From Burkholderia paludis (GTDB lineage: Bacteria > Pseudomonadota > Gammaproteobacteria > Burkholderiales > Burkholderiaceae): a DNA stretch of 64,000 nt. Below are positions 8,448-19,065 of the stretch, piece after piece. A model generated the notes under the pieces. The model ran no database searches. It had not been told where the DNA came from and saw nothing but the letters and a program-made list of their open reading frames with translations. Every line of letters starts with the position of its first letter. The stretch's first letter is position 1. Both the position numbers and the translations under genes were made by a program. The stretch is from the NCBI RefSeq assembly GCF_000732615.1, contig NZ_JPGL01000031.1, positions 45,220 to 109,219 of the forward strand, in the 5' to 3' direction.

Positions 8448-9125
8448 CTACCAGCTCAGCTCGACACCGTCGTACTGGAAGAAGCGGCCGTTTGCCTGCG
8501 ACACGTCCGCGCCGGATTCGGCGATCACGCGGCGCATGCCGGTCACGCTGGTTTCCGGATCGATCGCGGCCTGCGCGCCGCCCATGTCGGTGCGCACCCA
8601 GCCGGGATGGAGCGAGATGCACGCGGCGTGGCGCGTCTGCAGCGACGCGATGCGCAGCGCGTCGTTCAGCGCGGCCTTGCTGGCGCGGTACAGCCAGCCG
8701 GTCGTGCCGGTCGCTTCGGCGATGCTGCCCATCCGGCTCGACACGACGGCCAGCACGCCGCGCGCGTCCTCGACGAGCGGCAGCAGGATCGGCAGCAACT
8801 GCATCGGCCCGCGCACGTTCGTATGCATCACCGCGTCGAAATCCTCGGCGGTGATCGTCTCCACGCCCTCGGTGCGCGGCCCGTAGACGCCCGACACCAG
8901 CACGGCCGCATCGAGCCGCTCGCCGTCGAGCTTCCAGCCGAGCGCCGCGATCTGCTCGGGCTGCGTGATGTCGAGCGCATGCGCCTGAGCGCCGAGCGCG
9001 CGCAGCGCGTCGAGCGATGCGTCGTCGCGCGCGGTGGCGATCACGTTCCAGCCGTCGCGCCGGTATTGCCTGACGAATTCGCGGCCGAGGCCGCGCGATG
9101 CGCCGACGATCAATACGGTTTTCAT
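8448..9125 (-). CDS. short-chain dehydrogenase/reductase (SDR)
   Basis: A 225-residue Rossmann-fold oxidoreductase with the dinucleotide motif GASRGLG near the N-terminus and the catalytic YRASK after a conserved serine (VVSSRMGSIAEATGTTGWLYRASK). The start is the ATG preceded by AAGGAG at 8 nt; a longer in-frame ATG 13 codons upstream lacks a ribosome site. It belongs to the small classical SDRs often annotated C-factor-like. Substrate unknown. Confidence 0.85.
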   Translation of the reverse strand: MKTVLIVGASRGLGREFVRQYRRDGWNVIATARDDASLDALRALGAQAHALDITQPEQIAALGWKLDGERLDAAVLVSGVYGPRTEGVETITAEDFDAVMHTNVRGPMQLLPILLPLVEDARGVLAVVSSRMGSIAEATGTTGWLYRASKAALNDALRIASLQTRHAACISLHPGWVRTDMGGAQAAIDPETSVTGMRRVIAESGADVSQANGRFFQYDGVELSW

Positions 9126-9151
9126 GCCCGTCGCTCCTTGTCCTGATGCCG

Positions 9152-9226
9152 CCGGGGCGGCCATGCCGGTGTCGGATTCATGCGGTGCGTCGCGCGGCCG
9201 CGCGCCCGGCGCGGCGGCCGCCCCGG
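9152..9226. repeat. 11-bp inverted repeat between carbonic anhydrase and SDR genes
   Basis: CCGGGGCGGCC at 9152-9162 and its exact complement GGCCGCCCCGG at 9216-9226 enclose 53 nt of very G+C-rich sequence. It could fold as a long stem-loop in the transcript leaving the carbonic anhydrase gene; a terminator role is possible but there is no T-run. Confidence 0.4.
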
Positions 9227-9237
9227 ACGCCGCGGCG

Positions 9238-10005
9238 TTACTGCGCGTCGTCGCAGGGTTTCAGCGTGTCGACGACGGATTGCGCGACGCCTTCGAGCCG
9301 CGCGGCGTCCGCCGCGACCATGTCGTTGTCCGGCGCATGCTGGCCGCCCGTGGTGAGCGCGGCGACGCAGCGCTTGTAGGTGGCGTCGAGCGCTTCGAAG
9401 TTCGACACGGCCATCCCGAGGTTGCGCATCCGGCCGTCGTGCACGCCGTACACGAGCCCGTGCACGGTGAGCGACTGGCCGCGCGCCCACGCGTCGTTGA
9501 CGATCGTCGTGCGACACACGTTGACTACTTGCTCGATCGCGTTCAGCTCGATCAGGCGGCGGTAGCGCGCCTCGCCCACCGGCCATTCGTCGAGCAGTGC
9601 CGCGTGGCGTTCACGCACGTCCTGCACGTGATGCAGCCAGTTGTCCGCGAGGCCGACGCGCCGGTTGAGCAGCGCCGCGTTCACGCCCGAGCAGCCGTAG
9701 TGGCCGACGACCATGATGTGCTTCACGCGCAGGATGTCGACCGCGAACTGGATCACGGACAGGCAGTTCAGGTCGCTGTGCACGACCACGTTCGCGATGT
9801 TGCGGTGGACGAACACCTCGCCCGGCGGCAGGCCGATGATCTGGTTCGCGGGCACGCGCGAATCCGAGCAGCCGATCCACAGATACTCCGGCGCCTGCTG
9901 GTCGGCGAGACGCGCGAAGAATTGCGGGTCGTCCTCGAGCTTGCGTTTGACCCAGGCGTCGTTGTTGTCGAACAGGTGTGAAAGCGGATTGTCTTGGGTG
10001 TTCAT
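9238..10005 (-). CDS. can: beta-class carbonic anhydrase
   Basis: A 255-residue zinc enzyme that interconverts CO2 and bicarbonate. The zinc and active-site residues are visible as C46-S-D48-S-R50 (IGCSDSRVPAN) and H102-Y-G-C105 (GHYGCSGVNA), in a clade similar to E. coli Can. Length exceeds Can (about 220 residues) mainly through the C-terminal tail. Bicarbonate supply feeds carboxylases, including the biotin-dependent ones whose cofactor is made nearby, but no operon link is visible. Confidence 0.94.
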   Translation of the reverse strand: MNTQDNPLSHLFDNNDAWVKRKLEDDPQFFARLADQQAPEYLWIGCSDSRVPANQIIGLPPGEVFVHRNIANVVVHSDLNCLSVIQFAVDILRVKHIMVVGHYGCSGVNAALLNRRVGLADNWLHHVQDVRERHAALLDEWPVGEARYRRLIELNAIEQVVNVCRTTIVNDAWARGQSLTVHGLVYGVHDGRMRNLGMAVSNFEALDATYKRCVAALTTGGQHAPDNDMVAADAARLEGVAQSVVDTLKPCDDAQ

Positions 10006-10060
10006 CGGTGTGGATTCCGTTGGCGGAAATCGGTTCGCTGTCGATTCGGGGTAACCGGGC

Positions 10061-11878
10061 TCAGGCGGCGCGCTGCGCGTCGCCTGCGCCGTCGTTCTGG
10101 TCCGTCGCGCCGAAGCGCGCGGGGTAGCGCGCGCAAAAGCGCAGCGCGGTGTCGTACGGGTAAAAATCGGGCAGTTCGCCCTGCATCAGCTTGTCCTTGC
10201 TCGCCTGCCACAGCGCGGGATCGAAAAAGTCCGCGTGATGCCTCATGAAGACGTCGCGCACCCGCGGGTCGCCGAGCAGGAACGGCCCGTAGGTTTCCGG
10301 GAAGATGTCGTGCGGGCCGACGGTATACCACGGTTCGCCGGACAGCTCGTCCTCCTCGTTGCGCGGCGGCGGCACGCGGCGCACGTTGCAGTCGGTCAGG
10401 TACTCGATCTCGTCGTAGTCGTAGAACACGACGCGGCCGTGGCGCGTGACGCCGAAGTTCTTGTACAGCATGTCGCCGGGGAAGATGTTCGCCTTCATCA
10501 GCTCCTTCACCGCGTTGCCGTATTCCTTCACGCCGTGCTCGATGTCGGCCTCCGAGCCGTTCTGCAGGTACAGGTTGAGCGGCGTCATGCGGCGCTCGAT
10601 GTACAGGTGGCGGATCACGAGGTTGCCGTCCTCGTACTCGAGCAGCGACGGGACTTCCTTTTCCAGTTCGCGCACGAGCGCGTGGTCGAGCCGCGCGAGC
10701 GGCAGCGCGACGCTCGAATACTCGAGCGTGTCGGCCATCCGCCCGAGACGGTCGTGGCGCTTCACGAGCTGGTACTTCTCCATGATCTGCGCGCGGGTCG
10801 TTTCCTTCGGCGGCGGGAAGTGGTCCTTGATGATCTTGAACACGTACGGGAACGACGGCAGCGTGAACACGAGCATCACGAGGCCCTTGATCCCGGGCGC
10901 GATGATGAAGCGGTCGCTCGAATGCGACAGGTGGTGCAGCAGGTCGCGGTAGAACAGGTTCTTGCCCTGCTTCTGCAGCCCGACCGACGTGTAGATTTCC
11001 GCCTTCGGCTTGCCGGGCATGATCGTGCACAGGAAGTCGACGTACGCGGACGGCACGCCCATGTCGACGAGGAAGTACGAGTGGGAGAAGCCGAAGATGA
11101 TCTGCAGCTGGTCGCGGCGCAGCAGCACGGTGTCGAGCGCGAGCACGCCGGGGCGCACGTGGCGGATCGGCACCGCGAACGGCAGCACGTGGTCGGCATT
11201 GATGATGCGGCCGACGATGTACGCGCTCTTGTTGCGGAAGAACAGCGACGACAGCACGTGGATCTGGAAATTCGGCGCTTCCTCGAAGCGGCCGAATTCG
11301 TCGTGGATCGCCTGCATCACGCACCCGATGTCGCGCGTGAGATCGTCGAACGCCGGCTCGAGCTGGAAGTTCGTGACGATGCGCTCGAGCGTGGCCGCGA
11401 GCCCGTCGGTGGCCGGATAGTACGCGCGGTAGGTCGGCTTCGCGGCCGGCTCGTCGTTCTCCAGATACTCGGTCGAGATCGCCGGGCGCACGAAGATGAA
11501 ATCGTTGCTGAAATACGAGCGGTGCAGGATCTTGCAGCACACCGAATTGAAGAAGGTCTCCGCGCACTCGGGCTGGCGGTGCGACGTGAGCAGGCCGATG
11601 AAGTGCAGCTTGATCTGCTGCCAGACCTCGTCGTCGATGTTCTCCGCGTCGTATTCGTCCTCCAGCACCTCGACGCATTCCGCCACGCGATCGTCGTACG
11701 ACGTGATCCGTTCGCGCGCGAGCCGCTGCAGCCCGTGCCAGTCGCCGCGTTCGTACAGCGTCTTCGCCTCGACGGCCGCCTCGCGGAAGATCCGGTAGTG
11801 GCGATCGAAGTTTTCGAGGATCGTCTGTGCGACGTCGAAACCGATCTGCGAGGACAGCAGTTTGGGGAAGTGATTCAT
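10061..11878 (-). CDS. aceK: isocitrate dehydrogenase kinase/phosphatase AceK
   Basis: A 605-residue bifunctional enzyme that phosphorylates and dephosphorylates isocitrate dehydrogenase, directing carbon between the TCA cycle and the glyoxylate bypass. The sequence reads through AceK family blocks such as ETFFNSVCCKILHR, GFSHSYFLVDMGVPSAYVDF, the MLVFTLPSFPYVFKIIKD strand of the ATP site and YKNFGVTRHGRVVFYDYDEI. The start is the ATG giving MNHFPKLLSSQIGF; two in-frame ATGs upstream extend it by 14-18 residues of unlikely sequence and overlap the promoter. It is not next to aceA or aceB here. Confidence 0.95.
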   Translation of the reverse strand: MNHFPKLLSSQIGFDVAQTILENFDRHYRIFREAAVEAKTLYERGDWHGLQRLARERITSYDDRVAECVEVLEDEYDAENIDDEVWQQIKLHFIGLLTSHRQPECAETFFNSVCCKILHRSYFSNDFIFVRPAISTEYLENDEPAAKPTYRAYYPATDGLAATLERIVTNFQLEPAFDDLTRDIGCVMQAIHDEFGRFEEAPNFQIHVLSSLFFRNKSAYIVGRIINADHVLPFAVPIRHVRPGVLALDTVLLRRDQLQIIFGFSHSYFLVDMGVPSAYVDFLCTIMPGKPKAEIYTSVGLQKQGKNLFYRDLLHHLSHSSDRFIIAPGIKGLVMLVFTLPSFPYVFKIIKDHFPPPKETTRAQIMEKYQLVKRHDRLGRMADTLEYSSVALPLARLDHALVRELEKEVPSLLEYEDGNLVIRHLYIERRMTPLNLYLQNGSEADIEHGVKEYGNAVKELMKANIFPGDMLYKNFGVTRHGRVVFYDYDEIEYLTDCNVRRVPPPRNEEDELSGEPWYTVGPHDIFPETYGPFLLGDPRVRDVFMRHHADFFDPALWQASKDKLMQGELPDFYPYDTALRFCARYPARFGATDQNDGAGDAQRAA

Positions 11879-11918
11879 CGCGTGCAGGCTCGTTCGGGAG
11901 GGGCTGTAAGCACTCGCC

Positions 11919-11945
11919 ATTTTAGCGCCCAAGCGGGCGGTTCAA
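11919..11945 (-). promoter_or_regulatory. aceK promoter with a palindrome in the spacer
   Basis: On the minus strand TTGAAC is followed after 15 bp by TAAAAT, about 40 bp upstream of the aceK start. The spacer contains the inverted repeat CGCCC-N4-GGGCG (11926-11939), a good place for a repressor. The short spacer makes this a moderate match. Confidence 0.4.
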
Positions 11946-12182
11946 CGACTATGCGGCAATGCGGGGCCGGCCGGCAAGCGGCGGTTTATCCGCCGTTGGG
12001 GGCCGTTCGGCGCATCTTCGCGTAAAGATACGGGTACGGAACCGATTCTGGCACGAACTTTTTTTGACGGGCCGGCGGCCGGCGGACACGCGTTGCGCAC
12101 GACGGCGATAGAATCGACGCAACGCCCGCCGCGGCCTGCCGCCGGCGCGCATTCGCACAGATAACGACGAGACGCCCCACCG
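11946..12182. other. divergent intergenic region aceK / MBL hydrolase
   Basis: No gene is supported here. It holds an A+T-richer patch with a T-run (about 12059-12065) and a possible -10 hexamer TAGAAT at 12109-12114 for the hydrolase gene; no convincing -35 was found. Confidence 0.35.
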
Positions 12183-13259
12183 ATGAACGCACTGGAACAC
12201 CAACTCGACTATCCCTTCGCCGACACGCTGCCCGCCGCGGGCGACACGTTCGAGGTCGCGCCCGGCGTGCGCTGGTTGCGCATGCCGCTGCCGTTCTCGC
12301 TCGACCACATCAACCTCTGGCTGCTGCGCGACGAGATCGACGGGCAGGCCGGCTGGACGATCGTCGATTGCGGGATCGCGTCGGAGGCGATCCGCGCGCA
12401 CTGGGAGCGGATCTTCGACGCGCATCTCGACGGCCTGCCCGTGCTGCGCGTGCTCGTCACGCACTGCCATCCCGATCACTTCGGGCTGGCGAACTGGCTG
12501 TGCGAAGGCGGCGACAAGGGCCGCTGGAACGTGCGCCTGTGGATGACGCTCGGCGAGTACATGTTCGGCTGCCTGATGGCGGCCGGCAACGGCTCGAACG
12601 CGGGCGGCGCGGCCGCCGCCGATCACTTCGCGCGCCACGGGCTGACCGATCCGGCCGCGCTCGACAAGCTGCGCAACCGCCGCCACTACTACTCGGACCT
12701 CGTGCCGGCCGTGCCGCCGCGCTACCGGCGCCTGCGCGAGGGCGACGCGGTGACGATCGGCGCGCGCACGTGGCGCGTCGTCACCGGCTTCGGTCATTCG
12801 CCTGAACATTGCGCGCTGCACAGCGAGGCGGACGGCGTGCTGATCTCCGGCGACATGGTGCTGCCGCGCATCTCGACGAACGTGTCCGTATTCGATCTCG
12901 AGCCGGAAGCGAACCCGCTCGCGCTGTACCTGCAGTCGCTCGGCCGCTACGAGACGATGGCGCCCGATACGCTCGTGCTGCCGTCGCACGGCAAGCCGTT
13001 CCGCGGCGTGCGCACGCGCATCGCGCAACTGCGCGAGCACCACGACGCGCGCCTGGCCGAAGTGCGTGTCGCATGCGCGGAACGGCCGACGAGCGCGGCC
13101 GACATCGTGCCGATCATGTTCCGCCGCCGCGAGCTGGACATCCACCAGATGACGTTCGCGCTGGGCGAGGCGCTCGCGCACCTGAACCTGCTGTGGCTCG
13201 CGGGCGAACTGAAGCGTAGCGAAGACGCGGATGGCGTGATCCGTTTCGTGGGGCGTTGA
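12183..13259 (+). CDS. metallo-beta-lactamase-fold hydrolase
   Basis: A 358-residue MBL-fold enzyme with the metal motif H94-C-H96-P-D98-H99, a further metal-ligand region in TGFGHSPEHCALH and an ISGDMVLP aspartate block. The C-terminal quarter (LREHHDARLAEV ... MFRRRELDIHQMTFALGEALAHLNLL) resembles the winged-helix-like tail of MBL proteins annotated as hydroxyacylglutathione-hydrolase-like; the exact substrate is unknown. It is divergent from aceK, a pairing I recall from other Burkholderia genomes but could not check. Confidence 0.85.
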   Translation: MNALEHQLDYPFADTLPAAGDTFEVAPGVRWLRMPLPFSLDHINLWLLRDEIDGQAGWTIVDCGIASEAIRAHWERIFDAHLDGLPVLRVLVTHCHPDHFGLANWLCEGGDKGRWNVRLWMTLGEYMFGCLMAAGNGSNAGGAAAADHFARHGLTDPAALDKLRNRRHYYSDLVPAVPPRYRRLREGDAVTIGARTWRVVTGFGHSPEHCALHSEADGVLISGDMVLPRISTNVSVFDLEPEANPLALYLQSLGRYETMAPDTLVLPSHGKPFRGVRTRIAQLREHHDARLAEVRVACAERPTSAADIVPIMFRRRELDIHQMTFALGEALAHLNLLWLAGELKRSEDADGVIRFVGR

Positions 13260-13299
13260 GCGGGCGAGCCTGCCTCGATTCGCGTCGCGCCTTCCTTCG

Positions 13300-13305
13300 T
13301 ATAAT
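13300..13305 (+). promoter_or_regulatory. -10 element before the SWIM-domain gene
   Basis: A consensus TATAAT 21 bp before the start of the SWIM gene. No clear -35 hexamer at 16-18 bp. Confidence 0.45.
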
Positions 13306-13325
13306 TCGGGTCTCGAACCGCATCG

Positions 13326-15125
13326 ATGTCGCAACCCATGGCAGGTAATCTTTCCCTCGCCGATGTCATCACGCTCGCGCAAATCCGCGCGCTGGCCGAC
13401 CCGCAATCCTTCGTGCGCGGCAAGGCCTATTTCCACGACGGCGCCGTCTCGCGGCTGACCGAGCGCGGCGGCGTGCTGTCGGCGACCGTGCGTGGTACGT
13501 ATCGCTATCACGTCGAGTTCGCGGTGAGCAGTGACGGCGGGCTGGACTACGCGTGCAATTGCCCGGTAGGCGACGAAGGGGTGTTCTGCAAGCACGCGGT
13601 TGCGGTCGCATTGTCGTGGCTTGAAAACAGCGGCGAAGAGGTCTTCCACGATGAGGCGCTCGAACAACCCGCGCGTTCGCGACGCAAGCGCAAGACCCAT
13701 GCGGAACTGATTCGCGATTATCTGACTACGCTCGACGAGGATGCGTTGCGGAGCTGGCTGCTCGACGCGGCCGAGCGCGATCGAACATTGCGCGACAGGC
13801 TGCTGTTCGATGCACGTGCCGCGAATGCCGGCGATGCGGCAAGTCTGCGCGCCGCCGTCCGGCAATTGACGCGTGTGTCGCGGCCGCTCGGCTGGGATGA
13901 AGCGCACACGTACGGAGAGGCGCTGTTCGAAGTGGCCGCCATGCTGCGGCGGCAGTTGGCGGGCGTTCATGCCGCGCAGGTGGTCGAACTGGCGGAACTG
14001 GCGATTGCCGACGCTGAAGCGAGCCTCGAACAGATCGACGACTCGGACGGCAGTGTGGCGCCCGGAATCGGCGAACTGGCCGGCGTGCACCTCGACGCGT
14101 GCATCAGCACTCGGCCGGATCCGGTGAAACTGGCCGAACGCCTGTTTCGCCTGCAGATCGGTGGGCAGTGGGATACGTTCCGCGCCGTGCTGCCGGCCTA
14201 TGCCGAACCGCTGGGCGAGGCGGGATTGAGCCACTATCGGGAACTGGTCGAGCGTCAATGGACCACGCTGCCCTCGCTGCCGGCCGGGCGGGACGATCGG
14301 CGCTCGTACGATTCGGTGCGCTTGAATCTCGAGCATGCGATGGAGTCGCTGGCGAGGCGCGACGGTGACGTCGACGCGCTGATTCGCATCTGGTCGAAGG
14401 ATCTGTCGGCATCCGGCCGATTCGCGCAAATCGCGGAATTGTGCGCGGAACATGGCCGTTTCGACGAAGGATTGGCGTGGGCCGAACGCGGGATGCGCGA
14501 AATGAAGGACCGGCCCGACGATCGTCTGCTGGGCTTTTGTATCGACGATCATGTGCGTCGGCGCGCGTTCGATCGGGCGGACGAACTCGCGTGGCAACGC
14601 TTTGCGTACCATCCAACCGCAGACGCATTCAGGGCGCTGATGAAGGTTGCGAAGGCGGCGAAGCGATGCGACGCCGTGCGGGAGCGGGCGATTTCTCATC
14701 TGCTGTCGCTCGCCCGGACGCGGGAAACGCCGGGGCGGGCGACTCCGGCCGTACGGCGCTGGGAACCGTCGCCGCGTACCGAACTGGTGAAGCTGCTGCT
14801 TGCCGAGCAGAACCACGACGCCGCGTGGGATGCGTTTCTGGGCGGACCTGTCGAGGCCGACGTCTGGCTGACGCTGGCGGCAGCGCGTGCGAAGACGCAT
14901 CCGGAACAGGCAATCGCACTGCTGCACCGGTACCTGCCGCTCGCGGTCGACCATGGCTCGGGCAGTGCGCGGTATGACGAGGCGTTCGACACCGTACGCA
15001 AGATTCGTGCGTTGCGGGTCGCGCATCGGCAGCACGCGGCATTCGACGGGGAACTTGAAGAGATCCGCAAGACCTACCGAGCGAAGCGCAACTTCATCAA
15101 GCTGCTCGTGACGCTTGGCGCGTGA
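13326..15125 (+). CDS. SWIM zinc-finger domain protein
   Basis: A 599-residue protein with a SWIM zinc motif, C77-N-C79 ... C88-K-H90 (YACNCPVGDEGVFCKHAVAVAL), after an N-terminal region that begins with the SWIM-family block QIRALADPQSFVRGKAYFHDGAV. The rest is mostly helical and TPR-like. SWIM domains bind DNA or proteins; the function of these long versions is not known. Codon use is less G+C-biased at third positions than in neighbours, suggesting later acquisition or weak expression. Start could also be the ATG at 13338. The DUF6429 gene follows after 28 bp. Confidence 0.8.
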   Translation: MSQPMAGNLSLADVITLAQIRALADPQSFVRGKAYFHDGAVSRLTERGGVLSATVRGTYRYHVEFAVSSDGGLDYACNCPVGDEGVFCKHAVAVALSWLENSGEEVFHDEALEQPARSRRKRKTHAELIRDYLTTLDEDALRSWLLDAAERDRTLRDRLLFDARAANAGDAASLRAAVRQLTRVSRPLGWDEAHTYGEALFEVAAMLRRQLAGVHAAQVVELAELAIADAEASLEQIDDSDGSVAPGIGELAGVHLDACISTRPDPVKLAERLFRLQIGGQWDTFRAVLPAYAEPLGEAGLSHYRELVERQWTTLPSLPAGRDDRRSYDSVRLNLEHAMESLARRDGDVDALIRIWSKDLSASGRFAQIAELCAEHGRFDEGLAWAERGMREMKDRPDDRLLGFCIDDHVRRRAFDRADELAWQRFAYHPTADAFRALMKVAKAAKRCDAVRERAISHLLSLARTRETPGRATPAVRRWEPSPRTELVKLLLAEQNHDAAWDAFLGGPVEADVWLTLAAARAKTHPEQAIALLHRYLPLAVDHGSGSARYDEAFDTVRKIRALRVAHRQHAAFDGELEEIRKTYRAKRNFIKLLVTLGA

Positions 15126-15153
15126 CAGGGTGACCGGGCCGGAGAAAATGGCG

Positions 15154-15408
15154 ATGAATATAGATCTCGGCGCCATCGATGACGCCGTTCTTGCGCTCCT
15201 TTATCTGACCTTGCATGACGGCAATCGCGCATGGAAATCCCTCGATTGGAACGTACTGAATCGGTTGCATGAACGTGGCCTGATTGGCGATCCTGTCAAC
15301 AAGACGAAATCTGTCGTGCTGACCGATGAGGGCTTGCGGGAGTCCGAGCGACTTTTCATGCAATTGTTCGTCGATTCCGGTGCCACGCCAGCAGGCGACC
15401 CGCGATGA
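15154..15408 (+). CDS. DUF6429 family small protein
   Basis: An 84-residue protein starting MNIDLGAIDDAVLALLYLTLHDG and ending in a winged-helix-like segment (LNRLHERGLIGDPVNKTKSVVLTDEGL), typical of DUF6429. The LTDEG pattern resembles the end of winged helix-turn-helix domains, but function is unknown. GGAG lies 9 nt before this ATG; an ATG two codons earlier (15148) is closer than ideal to the same site. It follows the SWIM gene by 28 bp in the same direction, so co-expression is likely. Confidence 0.75.
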   Translation: MNIDLGAIDDAVLALLYLTLHDGNRAWKSLDWNVLNRLHERGLIGDPVNKTKSVVLTDEGLRESERLFMQLFVDSGATPAGDPR

Positions 15409-15415
15409 TTTTCAG

Positions 15416-17056
<1,641 letters not shown>

Positions 17057-17313
17057 AAGCACCTCCGAAAATGCGTGAAGACCTTCGCGCGCGGTGTGCG
17101 TGGCACGGCGGCGAAAACATTTCGGGAAGGCTTAGTTGTTCACTTCGGCTGACGTCCGGTATGAGGAATGAGCGCGCAGTGTAGCAAGCGCGGCGCGCGC
17201 CATGCAAGCGGCGGCCCGACGCGTCGTCGCCTGCACGCCACGCGCGACAGGTGTGCGACTGTCCGGTGATGCGCCGCGACGTTGCACGGCGGGGACGCGC
17301 TCGTGCGACGGCC

Positions 17314-17335
17314 GCTCACGCGCGGGCGCGTGAGC
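17314..17335 (-). terminator. perfect 10-bp hairpin downstream of the TPR/ATP-grasp gene
   Basis: GCTCACGCGC and GCGCGTGAGC are exact complements with a 2-nt centre, 20 bp after the stop of the TPR/ATP-grasp gene. There is no T-run, so it may need Rho or simply protect the 3' end. Confidence 0.45.
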
Positions 17336-17355
17336 ATGGCCCGGGGCGGGCGGAG

Positions 17356-18744
17356 TCAGCTCGCGTCGCGAGGCGCCGCCGCGGCCCGCCGCGCGAGCAG
17401 CGCATGGAACGCCTGCCGGATGCGCTCGACGGCGGCCGTCTTGTACGGGAAGCTCGCGTTGTTGCCGTGTACCAGCATGCTCGCATTGACCTCGAACACG
17501 ACGACCGCACCGTCGCGGTCGAGCCCGCAGTCGATGCCGAAATAATCCAGCCCGATCGCGTCGCGGATCGCCTGCAAGCCGTCGCGCTGCGCGGTGCCGA
17601 ACACCTGCCACGGATCGTCGAGGAACGCGCGCTCCTCGTCCTGCATCCACGCGTGGTGCGCCATGTCGGTCGTCGCGTGGTGGACCTTCCACTGGCTGCC
17701 GATCGCGAGGTGATACGGCAGGATCTCGTCGTCGACATAGACGAAACGGTACTTGCGGAAGTAGCCGTCGGCGGATTGATAATCGGCGTACGGCGTCAGG
17801 TAGAAATGTTCCGCGTCGAACCGGTCGACGAATGCCAGCAGTTGTGCCGCGTGCTCCATCCGTTCGAAATCGTCGCCGCCGTGCGTGCCGGCCGGCCTCG
17901 CCAGCAGCGGAAACGGCAGCGTCGCCGGCGACGTGCCCGACAGCATCGCGTGCAGCCCGGCTTTGTCGTGCAGCGACGTTTGCGGCACATGGCAGCCCGG
18001 CATCTGCGCCAGTTGCCGCGCCACTGCATCGCGGCTCGTCTGCGCGATCACGGCGGGCGCATTCACGACGGGGCGGCCGACGCCCGCGACGAGCGCCTGC
18101 GCCGGCGCGAGCAGCGCCCGGCCGCGATCGACGTCGGACACCAGGTTGACGACCACGTCCGCATGGATGCGCAGCCGGTCGACGTCGTACGCCATGTCGG
18201 GCAGCAGCGTGATGATGTTGCTTTCGAAGTGCGCCCGTTCGATCAGGAATTCGAACGGTGTATTGCCGGCGCCCGGCGCGAACACGAACAGCGCGCGGAA
18301 CGCCGCCGGCTCGACGGCGGCCGGGATGGTGACCAACGGCTTCAGTCTCAATGCGCGGCGGAAGCTCGCGTCCGCTTCGTGAGCGAGCCCCAGCGCCTGC
18401 TGGAGATTCGCGACGGTATGCGCGAGCGCGGCGTCGTCGGGATCGTGTTCGAGCGCGCGCTGGAAATGGGCGAGCCCGCGTGCGTGGCGGCCCGCGCAGG
18501 TCTCGGCGAGCCCGAGCTGGCGACTGACCGCGGCGTGGTCGCCGGGGCGTTCCAGCAGCGGCGTCAGCCAGCCGATGGCCTCGTCGAAGCGGTCCTGCCG
18601 GATCAGCACTTGCGCGAGCCCGAAACACGCATCCCAGCAGCCGGGCTCGAGCGCGAGCGCGTCGCGGTAGTGGCGTTGGGCCAGGTCGAGGTGGCCGGCC
18701 TGCCGGCATGAGGATGCGAGTGAAAGGGCGTGATCGATGGACAT
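17356..18744 (-). CDS. TPR-repeat protein with C-terminal ATP-grasp domain
   Basis: A 462-residue protein. Residues 1 to about 140 form three to four TPR units (DLAQRHYRDALALEPGCWDACFGLAQVLI, then FDEAIGWL, ARGLAHFQRALEHDPDDAALAHTVA). A linker strand (FRALFVFAPGAGNTP) leads into an ATP-grasp-like domain with PLLARPAGTHGG, VDDEILPYHLAI, a DYFGIDCGLDRDG block and the terminal metal-binding FEVNASMLVHGNN. ATP-grasp enzymes join carboxylates to amines or thiols through acyl-phosphates, so a peptide or amide ligase activity is likely, but the substrate is unknown. It is divergent from a gene for a Ser/Thr-rich 91-residue protein. No biosynthetic partners are adjacent. Confidence 0.75.
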   Translation of the reverse strand: MSIDHALSLASSCRQAGHLDLAQRHYRDALALEPGCWDACFGLAQVLIRQDRFDEAIGWLTPLLERPGDHAAVSRQLGLAETCAGRHARGLAHFQRALEHDPDDAALAHTVANLQQALGLAHEADASFRRALRLKPLVTIPAAVEPAAFRALFVFAPGAGNTPFEFLIERAHFESNIITLLPDMAYDVDRLRIHADVVVNLVSDVDRGRALLAPAQALVAGVGRPVVNAPAVIAQTSRDAVARQLAQMPGCHVPQTSLHDKAGLHAMLSGTSPATLPFPLLARPAGTHGGDDFERMEHAAQLLAFVDRFDAEHFYLTPYADYQSADGYFRKYRFVYVDDEILPYHLAIGSQWKVHHATTDMAHHAWMQDEERAFLDDPWQVFGTAQRDGLQAIRDAIGLDYFGIDCGLDRDGAVVVFEVNASMLVHGNNASFPYKTAAVERIRQAFHALLARRAAAAPRDAS

Positions 18745-18898
18745 GGCGGCGGCACGCCGCGCGCGGCCGGATGACGCGGCGCGTACGGTGCTGTTGGGCG
18801 GAGGTCGGGGAGATCCCGGCCGGATGGAACGAACGCCCGAAAGATAGCAGTGCGACGATCCGTTCCGATCGCCCCCTCAATCCGGAAATTTACCGGCG

Positions 18899-18933
18899 AT
18901 TACGGTATGCGGTCGACGTAATGCGACGTAACG
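18899..18933. promoter_or_regulatory. repeat cluster in the divergent region of the ATP-grasp gene
   Basis: Direct repeats CGACGTAATG (18914-18923) and CGACGTAACG (18924-18933) adjoin an inverted ATTACG (18899-18904) / CGTAAT (18917-18922). They lie about 150 bp from each flanking gene in a locally A+T-richer patch. Likely regulatory, no regulator proposed. Confidence 0.35.
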
Positions 18934-19065
18934 CGATATCGCCCGACAGCATCGTTTTCGCCGTTAATCGACCGATTGAACCCGGCGCGCGTGCGGCACG
19001 CTGCGAAGGCGCTCGCACGCAACGCATCGCAGCGGGCGTCCGTTCACTCAACCCAGAGGAAAACC

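Noticed and set aside
11949..15176. A 1075-codon open frame on the minus strand
   Set aside because: It spans two + strand genes with clear zinc motifs and the gap between them; the translation has no recognisable domain.
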